64,000 bases of DNA from Heyndrickxia sporothermodurans. Its GTDB lineage: Bacteria > Bacillota > Bacilli > Bacillales > Bacillaceae_C. The translations under genes were made by a program, and so were the position numbers. The notes under the pieces were generated by a model that saw nothing but the letters and a program-made list of their open reading frames with translations, was not told the DNA's origin and ran no database searches. The stretch covers positions 186,001 to 250,000 of the forward strand of contig CP066701.1 of NCBI GenBank assembly GCA_016756695.1. The letters are read 5' to 3'. This document shows positions 35,495-45,317 of this stretch, piece after piece; the stretch's first letter is position 1, and each line of letters opens with the position of its first letter.

Positions 35495-38437
35495 ATGAAA
35501 GGAATGATTTTTTTGAAGAAAAAAGCTAGAAACCTACTGACATATTTTTTAGCGTTGGTTTTTACCCTGAGTTCTTTTCCCGCTACCACATTGCCTGTCA
35601 CCAATGCTTCAGCGGCAGAGGTTGTCAATGGGAAGGCTCCTGGCACTACAACTCCGAGAACTTCAGCGAAAGAGGTTGTGTCGCTGAAAGAAGTCTACAA
35701 GGACTATTTTCTTATCGGCAATACTGTTAGCCCGGCCGACTTAACCAATAAAGATAAGTATGACTTTATGAAGTACCACTATAATGCGCTGACACCTGAA
35801 AACGTTACGAAGCCGGACTCCATATGGCCCGACCCAACTCGCGATCCTTCATTCACATCAGCCGACAACATGTTAACTCAAGTCAAAGGCGACGGTTTCT
35901 ATACGATTGGACACACGCTGGCTTGGCATAATCAGTCAGCTGGCTGGCCGCCGAGTGGTCAAAAATATACCGAGGCAAGGGCCAGCTTGAAAAGGTATAT
36001 TTCTACAATCGCCGGGCACTATAGTCAACGTCCTTATAAGCTCGACGCCTGGGACGTTGTTAACGAGGCAATGAGGGATAATCCGGATAATCCGACCGAC
36101 TGGCGGAACGCGCTTCGCTCCGGAAATAATCCTACAGAACGGCCATCCAAATGGTTTGAAGCTTATGCTAACGGAGGAAACGGGTGGGATTATATCTATG
36201 ATGCCTTCTTGTTTGCGCGTGAGGCTGCTCCGGACGCAACTCTGTATTACAATGACTTTAATGACGAGGAACTCCCCAACAAAGCAATCGCGATTTCCTC
36301 AATGATCAAGGAGCTCAACGAAAGATACGCGAATGAACACCCTAAAGCAAACGGCAGGAAACTGATTGAGGGCATCGGGATACAGGGGCATTATAACCTC
36401 CGACTCAAAGTAGATAATTTAGAGAAAGTTTTAAAGATATATAGTGAAACTGGGTGTGAGATTAGCATAACCGAACTCGACGTGCAATTCAACGGCACTT
36501 CAGCCGATCTTCCCCCTACCGAGGCGCAATTGAAAGAACAGGCGGAATTGTACGCCAAGCTGTTCATGCTATATAAGAAGTACTCCGATAATATTGAACG
36601 CGTTACATTCTGGGGCGTGGCTGATAACAACAGCTGGCGCGGGACGGGTTACCCGCTGCTATTCGACTCCAATCGTGCACCAAAAGAAGCATATTGGGCC
36701 ATAATAAATCCAGAGGCCTATCTCGGGCTCAATGATTTGCCGCCAAAGCTCACGTCGTTTAACTTCGGCAGTGATGTTTTCAATGTCGCGGGCAAAGCCG
36801 AATTTGATGTTAACGTGCCAAAGGACGTATCAAACATTGACTTCTCTGCAGCGAACGTCACACACCAATACCCCGACGATGATGTTGACGTCAGCGTTAA
36901 GCTCAACCCGGCTAGCGGCACGGTGAGCGCAGGGAAGCGAGCCGTGGCGACGGTAAAAATCGCCTGGAAGGAGTCCCCGAATATATCGACGACGTATAAG
37001 ATAAACTTCGGGCATATGACCGCCGAATGGGAGAAAGACCAAAACTATAAGGATACGGGCTACCGCTCATCCCTCAATATCCGTTTCAGCGACGGTAAAG
37101 CCCAATTCAAACTGTTTCAGGAGTTCTATAATAAGACTGACGGTAAACTGGAAATGCTCAACAGTAAGGAATTCAAGCCCTTACCTAAACATACAAGTGG
37201 CACGCTCACTATTAATACAGATAGTAGTATAGACGATGGTCATTTGAAAATTTTGAAGTTAAAGAAATCTGCGTGGAATCAGAACTGGACTCCGATTAAT
37301 CCGGCGCGTGTTACAGACTTCACTGCTCAGGAAAATTTTTGGAGATTGGCCAAAAAAATTGAATCCGGTAAGACTTATATTGTTGTCTCTGCCAGCTCTG
37401 GCTTGGCTCTGACCAATAGGAACGTGGCATCCGTCCCGGAGACCGGCGGTGTAACAAACGCCAAACGAGGGCTTGCGGGTACGCCTGTAACCATAGCTGA
37501 CAAAATTATTGTAGCCCCGCAGCTGATTCAGGACAATATGAGATTTATCTTTAATGAGAGCACCAGCCCCGATCCAGGACCATACACAAGCGCAAACGGT
37601 TACACTGGATACACAATGTTAAGTCTTGTTCACGGCGGCCTTGTTGCTCCCTCTATTATGTGGCGGGATTTGAGCAGCGACAAGACGGCCCCATTACGCA
37701 CAGACACAACTATTGGAGATAGTGCATTAGATCGAGCAGTATGGTTTAACACGAGTATAGACCCCGATACCGGCGAGACGACGCTATTTTCTCATACAGG
37801 TTCAAGCAATTACACTTATGCGCTGCACGGAAGCGAAAATGGTTTCGTCGGCCAAGGAGGCACGGGTCCCCTGAAGGAATATGCAGCCGCTAGCCGTGTT
37901 AAGCTGTTTGAGTACGTGTCCGACTATAAATACGAAGACATAACGAGTCTGGGTGCGGAAATAAGACTCGACCCGATGAAGCGTATCGTGAGTAAGCGTG
38001 ACACCAGTATCCCCTTAACGGCGGATGTCCCTAACGGTTCCAAAGCGGTGTTGAAAAAGGACGGCGTTTCAGTGGCTTCAGCGACATTCACAAACGGCAA
38101 AACGATGATCAGCATTAAAGGCAGCGATGTTGACACCGGCGCGAATTATGCAGTCGTAGTGTATGACGGTTCCGATATACTTGGCGTGAGAATTCTCCCG
38201 GTAATCACTGTCGCCAGCGCGACGCCGACGGCAAAGGTAGAGAGACTCAATGGTAATCAAAACAGACTGATAATTACCGTTAAGGAAGTATACTCCGATG
38301 ATTCGACGGAGGATTTCACTGAAGAGGTATTAATCAGGAACAACTCGGCAGACGTTTATCAGGTGGGACCATATAAGGTTTATGTGGACACTAAGGGCAA
38401 CAACAAGATTCGTAAATGCTATATTGTGAACGAGTAG
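35495..38437 (+). CDS. Secreted GH10 endo-xylanase, multidomain
   Basis: 980 residues. Signal peptide 1-41 ([21 protein letters not shown], cut near ASA-AE). GH10 domain about 61-415: [30 protein letters not shown], acid/base Glu191 in WDVVNEAM, nucleophile Glu327 in ISITELDVQ, and [11 protein letters not shown] near the end. It cleaves beta-1,4-xylan outside the cell. The remaining ~560 residues look like beta-rich modules ([37 protein letters not shown], a final Ig-like [18 protein letters not shown] region) that may bind substrate or wall; no family is assigned. AAGGG ribosome site. Codon use is richer in G/C than its neighbours, suggesting transfer. Confidence 0.9.
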   Translation: MKGMIFLKKKARNLLTYFLALVFTLSSFPATTLPVTNASAAEVVNGKAPGTTTPRTSAKEVVSLKEVYKDYFLIGNTVSPADLTNKDKYDFMKYHYNALTPENVTKPDSIWPDPTRDPSFTSADNMLTQVKGDGFYTIGHTLAWHNQSAGWPPSGQKYTEARASLKRYISTIAGHYSQRPYKLDAWDVVNEAMRDNPDNPTDWRNALRSGNNPTERPSKWFEAYANGGNGWDYIYDAFLFAREAAPDATLYYNDFNDEELPNKAIAISSMIKELNERYANEHPKANGRKLIEGIGIQGHYNLRLKVDNLEKVLKIYSETGCEISITELDVQFNGTSADLPPTEAQLKEQAELYAKLFMLYKKYSDNIERVTFWGVADNNSWRGTGYPLLFDSNRAPKEAYWAIINPEAYLGLNDLPPKLTSFNFGSDVFNVAGKAEFDVNVPKDVSNIDFSAANVTHQYPDDDVDVSVKLNPASGTVSAGKRAVATVKIAWKESPNISTTYKINFGHMTAEWEKDQNYKDTGYRSSLNIRFSDGKAQFKLFQEFYNKTDGKLEMLNSKEFKPLPKHTSGTLTINTDSSIDDGHLKILKLKKSAWNQNWTPINPARVTDFTAQENFWRLAKKIESGKTYIVVSASSGLALTNRNVASVPETGGVTNAKRGLAGTPVTIADKIIVAPQLIQDNMRFIFNESTSPDPGPYTSANGYTGYTMLSLVHGGLVAPSIMWRDLSSDKTAPLRTDTTIGDSALDRAVWFNTSIDPDTGETTLFSHTGSSNYTYALHGSENGFVGQGGTGPLKEYAAASRVKLFEYVSDYKYEDITSLGAEIRLDPMKRIVSKRDTSIPLTADVPNGSKAVLKKDGVSVASATFTNGKTMISIKGSDVDTGANYAVVVYDGSDILGVRILPVITVASATPTAKVERLNGNQNRLIITVKEVYSDDSTEDFTEEVLIRNNSADVYQVGPYKVYVDTKGNNKIRKCYIVNE

Positions 38438-38601
38438 CAGCAAGAAGCTGAACAGAGAGAGGCAGCACTGAAAACTAATGCGCAGCAGCCAATTGAAAGT
38501 CCACATTAAAATTGACTTTCTTTTATTGGCGAACTTTCTTTCAAAGGATTTTAAAAAAACATTGGTGTTATTCAATCAACGCCAAAAGTTTATTGTTAGC
38601 A

Positions 38602-38638
38602 AAAAATAAAAGTAGTCTTATGGGCTACTTTTATTTTT
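38602..38638 (+). terminator. Terminator downstream of the xylanase gene
   Basis: Perfect 14-bp stem AAAAATAAAAGTAG / CTACTTTTATTTTT with a 9-nt loop and T-rich tail. Between the TAG stop at 38437 and here the same frame stays open for 23 codons (QQEAEQREAALKTNAQQ...). Confidence 0.82.
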
Positions 38639-38639
38639 C

Positions 38640-39011
38640 TTGCGTACATCCCGGTCTCGACAATCTTTGCAACGAGGCATACGCAACAACTGCTCATGTA
38701 TTATTGCATAAACATTTTTCCGAATAACATATACCATCTTGAAGATGAAGATATCATCATTTTCTACAATATTAAAAACGATGACATCCATCTATATGAT
38801 GTGTTCAGTAAAGAAAAAGTTCGCTTTGAAAAAATTATAGATTATCTCGCAACCAATAATGCACAAAAAGTTGTTTTTCATTACACTCGATTACAAAGGA
38901 TTTGAATTTGAAATAGAACTTTTTCACGATGAGACTGTATTATATATTAAGAAAAAGAATGATGCGGTCATGCCTACTCAATTTAAACACCAAATTACTG
39001 CTCATGCATAA
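38640..39011 (+). pseudogene. Decayed gene, acetyltransferase-like
   Basis: Three consecutive frames give one plausible protein: VHPGLDNLCNEAYATTAHV, LLHKHF, then PNNIYHLEDEDIIIFYNIKN and DIHLYDVFSKEKVRFEKIID, then DYKGFEFEIELFHDETVLY and PTQFKHQITAHA to a stop at 39009. The layout resembles the C-terminal part of some GNAT acetyltransferases with a beta-rich tail; I am not certain of the family. Two frameshifts and no start codon mark it as a relic. An 8-bp hairpin (ATTCAAAC / GTTTGAAT near 39095-39120) follows. 39012-39245 holds nothing else. Confidence 0.5.
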
Positions 39012-39245
39012 AAACAAAGATGTTTATAAGGATTGTGGTATTGTTCAACGAGTAGGCAAACAATGATTGGATTAATATGTTTAATTGATCATTCAAACAC
39101 CCAAATTTTATTGTTTGAATCATTAATTTCTAAGCTTAACGAACTCGCCCACTACTTTTCACTTCAAAAAATTGGTTTATTTTCACAATGTAAATCTCCA
39201 TTTTTCTCCCATTTGTGTTCAAATACCCTAAAACCTTCCTACTAT

Positions 39246-39487
39246 TCAATTTATGCCTAATTCTTCTTCAATCTCTCGTTTCAATGCGTCTTTAGCACTT
39301 TCACCAAGTTTCACTCTATAAGGAGATGCAGCACTATCTCAGCAATGCTGTTACTATTTTCATTAGGTTTCCATAGTACTTCTTCTTCTGACAAATTTTC
39401 TACTGAATCAGAAAATGGGAGATACCAGCAAGGGGCATTAGCATTTGCGAACAACTGATCGGATAAAAGAAATTTAGCATGAATCAT
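39246..39487 (-). pseudogene. DinB-like N-terminus joined to a Nudix-box fragment
   Basis: From ATG 39487 (GGGGG site ahead) the frame reads MIHAKFLLSDQLFANANAPC, WYLPFSDSVENLSDEEV, LWKPNENSNSIAEIV and stops at about 39322: the first ~55 residues of a DinB/DUF1572-type protein. Overlapping this, another frame reads VKLGESAKDALKREIEEELG and stops at 39246, the tail of a Nudix box (RExxEE). Two unrelated gene ends are fused, the scar of a deletion. Confidence 0.65.
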
Positions 39488-39551
39488 ACTTTTTCCCCCT
39501 TCATATCATTCATTTGGATTTAATTGCAATAATTCAAAAGGCAATCAAAAT

Positions 39552-39668
39552 CATTACTAGCCTCCTTATTAGGAGTATGTTCTATCGAATTTACCTCTAG
39601 ATTATCACTACTCTAATTCTTTATGGATATTCCTTTTTCCCGGAAAATACTTTGAAAAGTGGTTGTAG
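39552..39668 (-). repeat. Short dispersed repeat, copy 2 of 2
   Basis: Partner of 30612-30735: shares TCGAATTTACCTCTAGATTA and CCCGGAAAATACTTTGA. It lies directly upstream of the DinB relic. Confidence 0.65.
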
Positions 39669-39738
39669 CTCAAAATTAAGCTCCATTCATGAAAGAAAAG
39701 GCACATGTCTTTTTTAAGAAATGTGCCTAAATGGATAC

Positions 39739-40557
39739 TTAATTTAGATTTTGATGAAGATTTAGATAGAAATTCGCCATTTCATTGGCTAACACATCTG
39801 GAGCCATCATAACGGCCGAATGATCTTGACCTGAAAGCAATTGGTATTTTGCTTGATGCAACAGACCGACCAGTGACTTTGCATCTTCATGAAAATAAGG
39901 TTCACTATTTTCTCCAACCATAACGCATGTTGGGACAGTCACTTCCCATCGATCAACTGGTAATGACTTACCAGACTGAGTTTCACCCATAATCATTCCA
40001 TCATAAACAAGAGTATGTGCCATCTCTTCCATTGACTTCCATGAAGGATCAGCTTTCATATACTCTAAATATTCAGCTGGAATGCCGAGCGCTTCTCTCA
40101 TATAGTACTCAACAGCTTCATTTCGTTTTCCTTCACTAATCAAATTGTTCAATTGCTGAACATAATTTGCTGGTACTCGCGGACGGCTTTCATCAATAAT
40201 AAAAGGAGGCTCATACATAAATAGCTTCGTGACTTTATCTTTAAGTAGATTTGCTGCTTCAAGTGCTAACACGGCACCAGAAGAACTTCCAAACAAAAAG
40301 CTGTTGCCACCAGCCTCATTTATAAGGGCCTCGATGTCTTCCACTTCACGTTCAACTGCATAATTTGAAGAATCGGTGCTTTGACCTCTCCCGCGACGAT
40401 CATAATTATAAACAGTAAAATGATTTGCAAGCTGTTCTGCTAATTGCTCAGCATCTTTATGATCAGCTGCGGCAGATGCTACTAGAATTAGCGATGGTCC
40501 AGTTCCTTGTTTTTTGTAAGCAATTTTTGTTCCATCTTTCGAAATTAATGAGTTCAT
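39739..40557 (-). CDS. Alpha/beta hydrolase
   Basis: 272 residues. Typical start with GTGPSLILVASAA and YNYDRRGRGQSTDS, nucleophile elbow FGSSSGAVLALEAA (Ser in G-S-S-S-G), acid-region VPTCVMVGENSEPYF and catalytic His in SGQDHSAVMM near the end. An esterase- or lactonase-like cytoplasmic enzyme with unknown substrate. It overlaps the upstream SRPBCC gene by four bases (ATGA) and belongs to the arsR-led operon 41472-39739. Confidence 0.88.
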   Translation of the reverse strand: MNSLISKDGTKIAYKKQGTGPSLILVASAAADHKDAEQLAEQLANHFTVYNYDRRGRGQSTDSSNYAVEREVEDIEALINEAGGNSFLFGSSSGAVLALEAANLLKDKVTKLFMYEPPFIIDESRPRVPANYVQQLNNLISEGKRNEAVEYYMREALGIPAEYLEYMKADPSWKSMEEMAHTLVYDGMIMGETQSGKSLPVDRWEVTVPTCVMVGENSEPYFHEDAKSLVGLLHQAKYQLLSGQDHSAVMMAPDVLANEMANFYLNLHQNLN

Positions 40558-41063
40558 GATTTCCCTCCAATTTTTGAAATAAAATACTCTTCTAATCGAT
40601 TAAAGGCATCTGTAAATCCTTGCACCATTCCCATTTCGTCAGCTTTATTTAGCTCTTCGATGCTATTGAAACGCGTAATTATCCTGAGTTTAGAACCATC
40701 CATTACCTCTTCAAAGGTTACGGTGGTGTACATTTCACTGTTTTCTACAAGGGTCCAATTCTTATCAGTAAAATTGTCTATGTAGACAAGTCTTAATGTT
40801 TCTACAACTTCTTGATAAACAGCTTTACAGTAGGCTTCTTGTACATCACCATTAACCGGACGTAAACTGTAGCGCCAAATGCCACCAGGTCTAACATCCA
40901 TCTCGTATACAGTTGCGGTCCAATATTTTGGACCCCACCAACGGGTAATATGTTCTGGTTTCGTCCATCCCTCCCATGCATAGATAAGGGGGATGGCGAC
41001 TGTGCGTTCAATTGTAAGCTCTCGACGCACATGATCTTTGAAAATTTCCACTTTTCTACTCAT
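40554..41063 (-). CDS. SRPBCC / AHSA1-family protein
   Basis: 169 residues. The AHSA1-type fold is shown by LTIERTVAIPLIYAWEGWTKPEHITRW in sequence order (helix-grip start), RPGGIWRYSLRP, FEEVMDGSKLRIITRF and a C-terminal helix FTDAFNRLEEYF. These proteins bind hydrophobic ligands in a cavity; AHSA1-like members very often follow an arsR gene, as here. Role unknown. Translationally coupled to the hydrolase gene. Confidence 0.87.
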   Translation of the reverse strand: MSRKVEIFKDHVRRELTIERTVAIPLIYAWEGWTKPEHITRWWGPKYWTATVYEMDVRPGGIWRYSLRPVNGDVQEAYCKAVYQEVVETLRLVYIDNFTDKNWTLVENSEMYTTVTFEEVMDGSKLRIITRFNSIEELNKADEMGMVQGFTDAFNRLEEYFISKIGGKS

Positions 41064-41136
41064 TTTAATTCATCCTTGTCAGTGTGTTAGCCTTAGCCCA
41101 CATTTTTCTACTATTTCGGCAAGTTAGATGTTAATA

Positions 41137-41472
41137 CTATTTATCCTCCTTTCGCATAATTTCAAGCATATAGTCCTCAAAGTTATCTAAGCGTTCCTCC
41201 CATAAAATACTAAAAGAATCGAACCATGCATCTAAATCCTGAAACGGTTGAGCTTCGAGGCTATATATTCGCATCTGTCCCTTAGAATGAGACCGTACCA
41301 ATCCAGTCTCGCTTAAGATACGTAAATGCCGAGATACTTGTGGTTGACCAATGTTGAGGGCCCTAACTATTTCACTTACAGAAAGAGGGCCTTTTTTCAA
41401 AAGTTCCACAATATTAAAACGATTGGGCTCTGAGATTGTCTGTAATGTTAATTGCAAGGTAGCTGTATTCAT
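41137..41472 (-). CDS. ArsR-family repressor
   Basis: 111 residues. Helix-turn-helix PLSVSEIVRALNIGQPQVSRHLRIL and wing GLVRSHSKGQMRIYSL; no metal-binding CxC motif. The C-terminal helix WEERLDNFEDYML is the one usual in the ArsR-SRPBCC pairs. First gene of the operon and probably its own repressor through the palindrome at 41491-41520. No ribosome binding site: the -10 box ends 6 bases before the ATG, so the message should be leaderless. Confidence 0.9.
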   Translation of the reverse strand: MNTATLQLTLQTISEPNRFNIVELLKKGPLSVSEIVRALNIGQPQVSRHLRILSETGLVRSHSKGQMRIYSLEAQPFQDLDAWFDSFSILWEERLDNFEDYMLEIMRKEDK

Positions 41473-41478
41473 ATTTCA

Positions 41479-41520
41479 AATATACACCTAAACATATATA
41501 CGTGACAACGTATATATGTT
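41479..41520 (-). promoter_or_regulatory. Promoter with perfect palindromic operator
   Basis: AACATATATACG (41491-41502) and CGTATATATGTT (41509-41520) form a perfect 12-bp inverted repeat around TGACAA. On the minus strand the spacer of this repeat is the -35 box TTGTCA (41508-41503), and TATATT (41484-41479) is the -10 after an 18-bp spacer. A dimer bound here would block polymerase fully. Confidence 0.82.
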
Positions 41521-41773
41521 GTATTTTTTATTTTCACTTAAATATTCGTTTTACATCCACTTGACCCTTTACTTTAGGTGCAACAATTCACGATCTCCGT
41601 TCTAACATACAAATCCAATTTCCTTTAAAGTTTTTATTCCATTAAATGGCCCGATTCAGTTTATTAGAATCTATTACTTATCATAAAAGGAGATTCCAGA
41701 TAACTAACGAATATTAGAAAGGTGACCCTAGAAAAAGTAAAAACATCATAATAAGAAAGGAAAAACAGCCTCA

Positions 41774-41962
41774 ATGAGTTCATATAAGTTAATCAAGAAT
41801 TATTAAGATAATTGTGAATTACGAAAGAGCTTTAATGAACTTGCCTATAACACATTTGGAATTAGCTTTGAAACGTGGTATTTAAACAATTTTTGGAAAG
41901 AAAGATATCAACCTTATTCATTCGTAGAGGGTAACAGTGTGATTGCCAATGTTTCAGTGTAG
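41774..41962 (+). pseudogene. GNAT acetyltransferase fragment
   Basis: MSSYKLIKNY, an in-frame stop, then ELRKSFNELAYNTFGISFET and WKERYQPYSFVEGNSVIANV to a stop at 41962. This is the beginning of a larger GNAT protein; the acetyl-CoA motif is absent. A nonsense codon plus truncation mark it as a relic. Confidence 0.7.
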
Positions 41963-41983
41963 GTAAAGAGAAATATAAACGAT

Positions 41984-42022
41984 AAAGGGGCAGTACCGTT
42001 TTCTAAGGTGCTGTCCCCTTTA
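41984..42022. terminator. Imperfect hairpin, possible terminator
   Basis: AAAGGGGCAGTACC and AGGTGCTGTCCCCTTT pair with small mismatches around an 8-nt loop. It lies between the GNAT relic and the converging MFS gene. Confidence 0.55.
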
Positions 42023-42064
42023 CTTGTCAAAATTTCATTCAATAAAAAACAAAAACACAAAACT

Positions 42065-42099
42065 AAACAAGCCGTTTTCCTTATTGAGACGGCTTGTTT
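42065..42099 (-). terminator. Terminator overlapping the MFS stop codon
   Basis: Perfect 11-bp stem AAACAAGCCGT / ACGGCTTGTTT; the last MFS codons lie in the loop and left arm. On the minus strand it is followed by AGTTTTGTGTTTTTG. Confidence 0.85.
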
Positions 42100-43442
42100 A
42101 ATCGCAGTTTTCCCGGAAGCCGAAGGGCCAAGACAAGGACTAAAGCACAGAAAATCAGGCAGACGATGGCAACCTTATGAAGATGTTGAACATCTAAATG
42201 GGCAGTGAATACAATTCCTAATAAACTGGAAGAAAGAATCGAGCCGATATAGCGACTTGTTTGAAAAAGTCCTGAAGCCGTGCCTGTTTCATTTGGTTTA
42301 ATATGTTCAAACAGTGCCGTTTGCATGGATATATTGTTAAAGCCGTTGCTGATTCCAAGGACGCCCATGATAACAAGCAGCCATAATAATGATGAATTTT
42401 CATGCAAACTTAACAATAAGGCTGTCCCTACTAATAGAAATACTGCACCGATGACAAGTGGAAGTTTTGATTTATATTTGTCAATTAAACGTCCGGTAAG
42501 CGGTGCAATAATGACCCCGAATCCTGCTAAAGCAAGCATAATTAATCCAGATTGCTTCTCGCTATAATGATGGACTTGCTGTAAAAAGATTGGAAAACCA
42601 AAGAAGTAACAATAATAAACAAGATTGATGCTAATAAATTGTAAGTAAATAAGCGATACTGTCCTATTTCTTTTCAATGAATCAAAATCAATAAATGGCT
42701 CACTCCTGTTATTCTCGTACTTATAAAATAGGAATGACGCGATAATAAAGATGAGCAAAGCCCACCAATGAATCGATTTTTCCAGAGACAATAGGAATAA
42801 GATTAATCCAACCATCGTAATGATAAAAAGTATGATTCCCCCGAAATCAATACGTCCTAGTTCTACCTTCCCTTGACTCGTATTAGGCAAAATAAAAATT
42901 GCCATAATAAATGAAAGAACAATAAATGGAAAGTTCACAAAAAAGATCGATGGCCAATCCCACGCTTCAATTAAAAATCCACCAATAGAAGGTCCAAATG
43001 CTGCGGAAGTGGAGGAAAAAATGGACAATGTCGCCAATGCTTTTGCTTGTCCTTTCGTAATACTTGTACGAACGATACTCATTCCACTCGGAAATAAGGT
43101 TGAAGTACCAATCGCTTGAAGCGCACGACAGCCTAATAAAAAAGGATAGTTCGGTGAAAATGGTGCTAGAATTGAAACTATAGCTACAACAATTAAACCA
43201 GATAAAAATAACCTTTTCGGACCGAACATATCACTTAGTTTCCCCATAACTGGCTGTGCAGCAGCACTTGCTAAATAGAACACAGAAATAAGCCACGAGG
43301 CATCTGCAAACGTTAAACCAAATTCATGTTGCATTCGTGTTAATGCGATCGATATCATCGAAGAATTTAACGGATTTAATAATATTCCTAAACCTATCGT
43401 TAGAACGAGCAACCATGAATTTTTGCGTATTGTATGTGTCAT
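42081..43442 (-). CDS. MFS multidrug transporter (DHA2-like)
   Basis: 453 residues, AGGTGA site. N-terminal helix 1 motif LNPLNSSMISIALTRMQHEF (motif D1-like), SVFYLASAAAQPVMGKLSDMFGPKRLF (motif A, G-x-L-x-D), and helix 5 motif C FGPSIGGFLIE. About 13-14 hydrophobic segments. Proton-driven export of drugs or lipids; substrate unknown. A separate transcription unit with its own terminator; the RNase J gene lies upstream on the same strand. Confidence 0.88.
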   Translation of the reverse strand: MTHTIRKNSWLLVLTIGLGILLNPLNSSMISIALTRMQHEFGLTFADASWLISVFYLASAAAQPVMGKLSDMFGPKRLFLSGLIVVAIVSILAPFSPNYPFLLGCRALQAIGTSTLFPSGMSIVRTSITKGQAKALATLSIFSSTSAAFGPSIGGFLIEAWDWPSIFFVNFPFIVLSFIMAIFILPNTSQGKVELGRIDFGGIILFIITMVGLILFLLSLEKSIHWWALLIFIIASFLFYKYENNRSEPFIDFDSLKRNRTVSLIYLQFISINLVYYCYFFGFPIFLQQVHHYSEKQSGLIMLALAGFGVIIAPLTGRLIDKYKSKLPLVIGAVFLLVGTALLLSLHENSSLLWLLVIMGVLGISNGFNNISMQTALFEHIKPNETGTASGLFQTSRYIGSILSSSLLGIVFTAHLDVQHLHKVAIVCLIFCALVLVLALRLPGKLRLNKPSQ

Positions 43443-43520
43443 GAATAATCACCTAAACTTAAGATATCCAATCGCTTCCCCCGTTTCAACTATATTTACA
43501 AACCAGCGCAGCTTCCTTTT

Positions 43521-45193
43521 TTAAATTTCAATAATGATAGGCACGACCATTGGCTTTTTCTTCATTTTGTTAAACACATGTTGCTGAATGGATTTTTTTA
43601 TTTCTCTTTTCAATACTTTCCGTTCGCTTCGATTTTCTTCTTGCAACTCATTAACTATTCTAGTAGTTAGTTGCTTTACCTTTTTTCTGAGTTCTGAAAA
43701 ATCACTGTCCGTAAATCCACGGGACATCGTTTCTGGTTCAGAAAGCATTTTTCCTTCTGTTTTACTTATCGTTAAAACAACGATGAGCATTCCATCTTCT
43801 GAAAACTGTTTACGGTCCCGTAACACAAAATCCCCTACGTTCCCAACATCACCACCGTCTACGTAAGTATTCCCAACAGGTATATGGCGGGTCTGGCGTG
43901 CAATTCCATGTTCAATATCAATAATATCACCATTATTGATAATAAACGTGTTTCCTTGTTCAACTCCAACAGACTCAGCTAATAAACGGTGATGGTGCAG
44001 CATTCTAAGTTCTCCGTGAATGGGGACAAAATATTTAGGTTTCATTAAGGTAAGCATTAGTTTTAAATCTTCCTGATACCCGTGACCGGAAACATGCATG
44101 CCGGATGAACTTCCTGATCCATAAATCACCTTAGCTCCAATAGCATAAAAATTGTCCACAATACTTGTTACACTTTTTTCATTTCCAGGTATTGGACCCG
44201 CTGCAAGAATAACCGTATCTTTTGGTAAAACTTCGACTCCGCGAAAGTTTCCAGTCGACAGCCGGGCAAGTGCAGCCAATGGTTCTCCTTGGCTCCCCGT
44301 ACAAATATAGCGACCTTTTCAGGAGGCAGTTCATTGATGTCATTTTGATCGATTAGCATTCCATCTGGAACGGTTAAGTAACCTCGTTCGATCGCGACCT
44401 CAACCACATTCACCATACTTCTCCCAAGCAGCGCTAGTTTTCGATTTGTTTTGTATGCTGCATTTACAACCTGTTGAACACGACTAACATTTGAAGCAAA
44501 CGTAGAGAGAATAATCTTTCGTTCTGCATTCATGAAGGCTACCTCCAAATGATCCGCGACCATTTGTTCAGATGGAGTCAAGCCAGGGCGTTCGGCATTT
44601 GTACTCTCAGACAATAAAAGAAGCACCCCTTCATTACCGATATCAGCCATTTTATGAATATCCGGGCGCTCCTCCCTTTGCTCAGGCGTTAAATCAAACT
44701 TAAAGTCCCCGGTATGTACAACATTCCCCTCTGGTGTACGAAAGACGATTCCCAAGCAATCAGGAATACTATGTGTCACTCTGAAAAATTCTACGCGTAT
44801 TTTTCCGAATGCCAATTTTGAGCTTGCGTTGATTTCAACGAGTTCGCTTTCTCTTAAAAGTTTATGCTCTTTTAATTTGATTTCAATTAATCCTAATGTG
44901 AACCGTGTTGCATAAACGGGGACGTTTAATTTTTTCAAAAAGAACGGAATTCCTCCGATATGATCTTCATGACCATGGGTGACAAGTAAAGCCTTTACCC
45001 TGTCTTTATTCTCTATTAAGTAAGTGATATCAGGAATAATCAAATCAATTCCTAATAAACTTTCGTCTGGAAATTTGTTTCCACAATCGATAATAATGAT
45101 ATCGTCTGCATATTCAATTGCATACATATTTTTCCCGATTTCATTCAAGCCGCCTAATGCGAAGATAGATAAGATATTCTCGTTTGTACTCAC
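43521..45193 (-). pseudogene. Ribonuclease J, split by a one-base deletion
   Basis: Two frames overlap at about 44315. The first starts at GTG 45193 (TAGGAGG site): LGGLNEIGKNMYAIEYADDI, the metal motif HGHEDHIGGIP, and HTGDFKFDLTPEQ. The second continues MAALARLSTGNFRGVEVLP, SGHGYQEDLKLMLTLMKPKY with HGELRMLHHH, and ends PMVVPIIIEI. At ATATTTGTACGGGG one T is missing; restoring it gives the conserved (I/F)CTGSQGEP junction and a full protein of about 557 residues. RNase J is a metallo-beta-lactamase-fold endo/5'-exonuclease for mRNA turnover and is important in Bacillus, so a sequencing error is plausible unless this is an extra paralogue. Confidence 0.9.
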
Positions 45194-45317
45194 CTTAATA
45201 TCCTCCTACTATAAAGATAAGCTTAGTATGTCCTTTGTTTTTTCCTTTATCAGTGACTGAATGAAAGACTTTAAGCAAATTTAAAACTTTGTAAATATAT
45301 AAAGCTTACAAGTTTAC

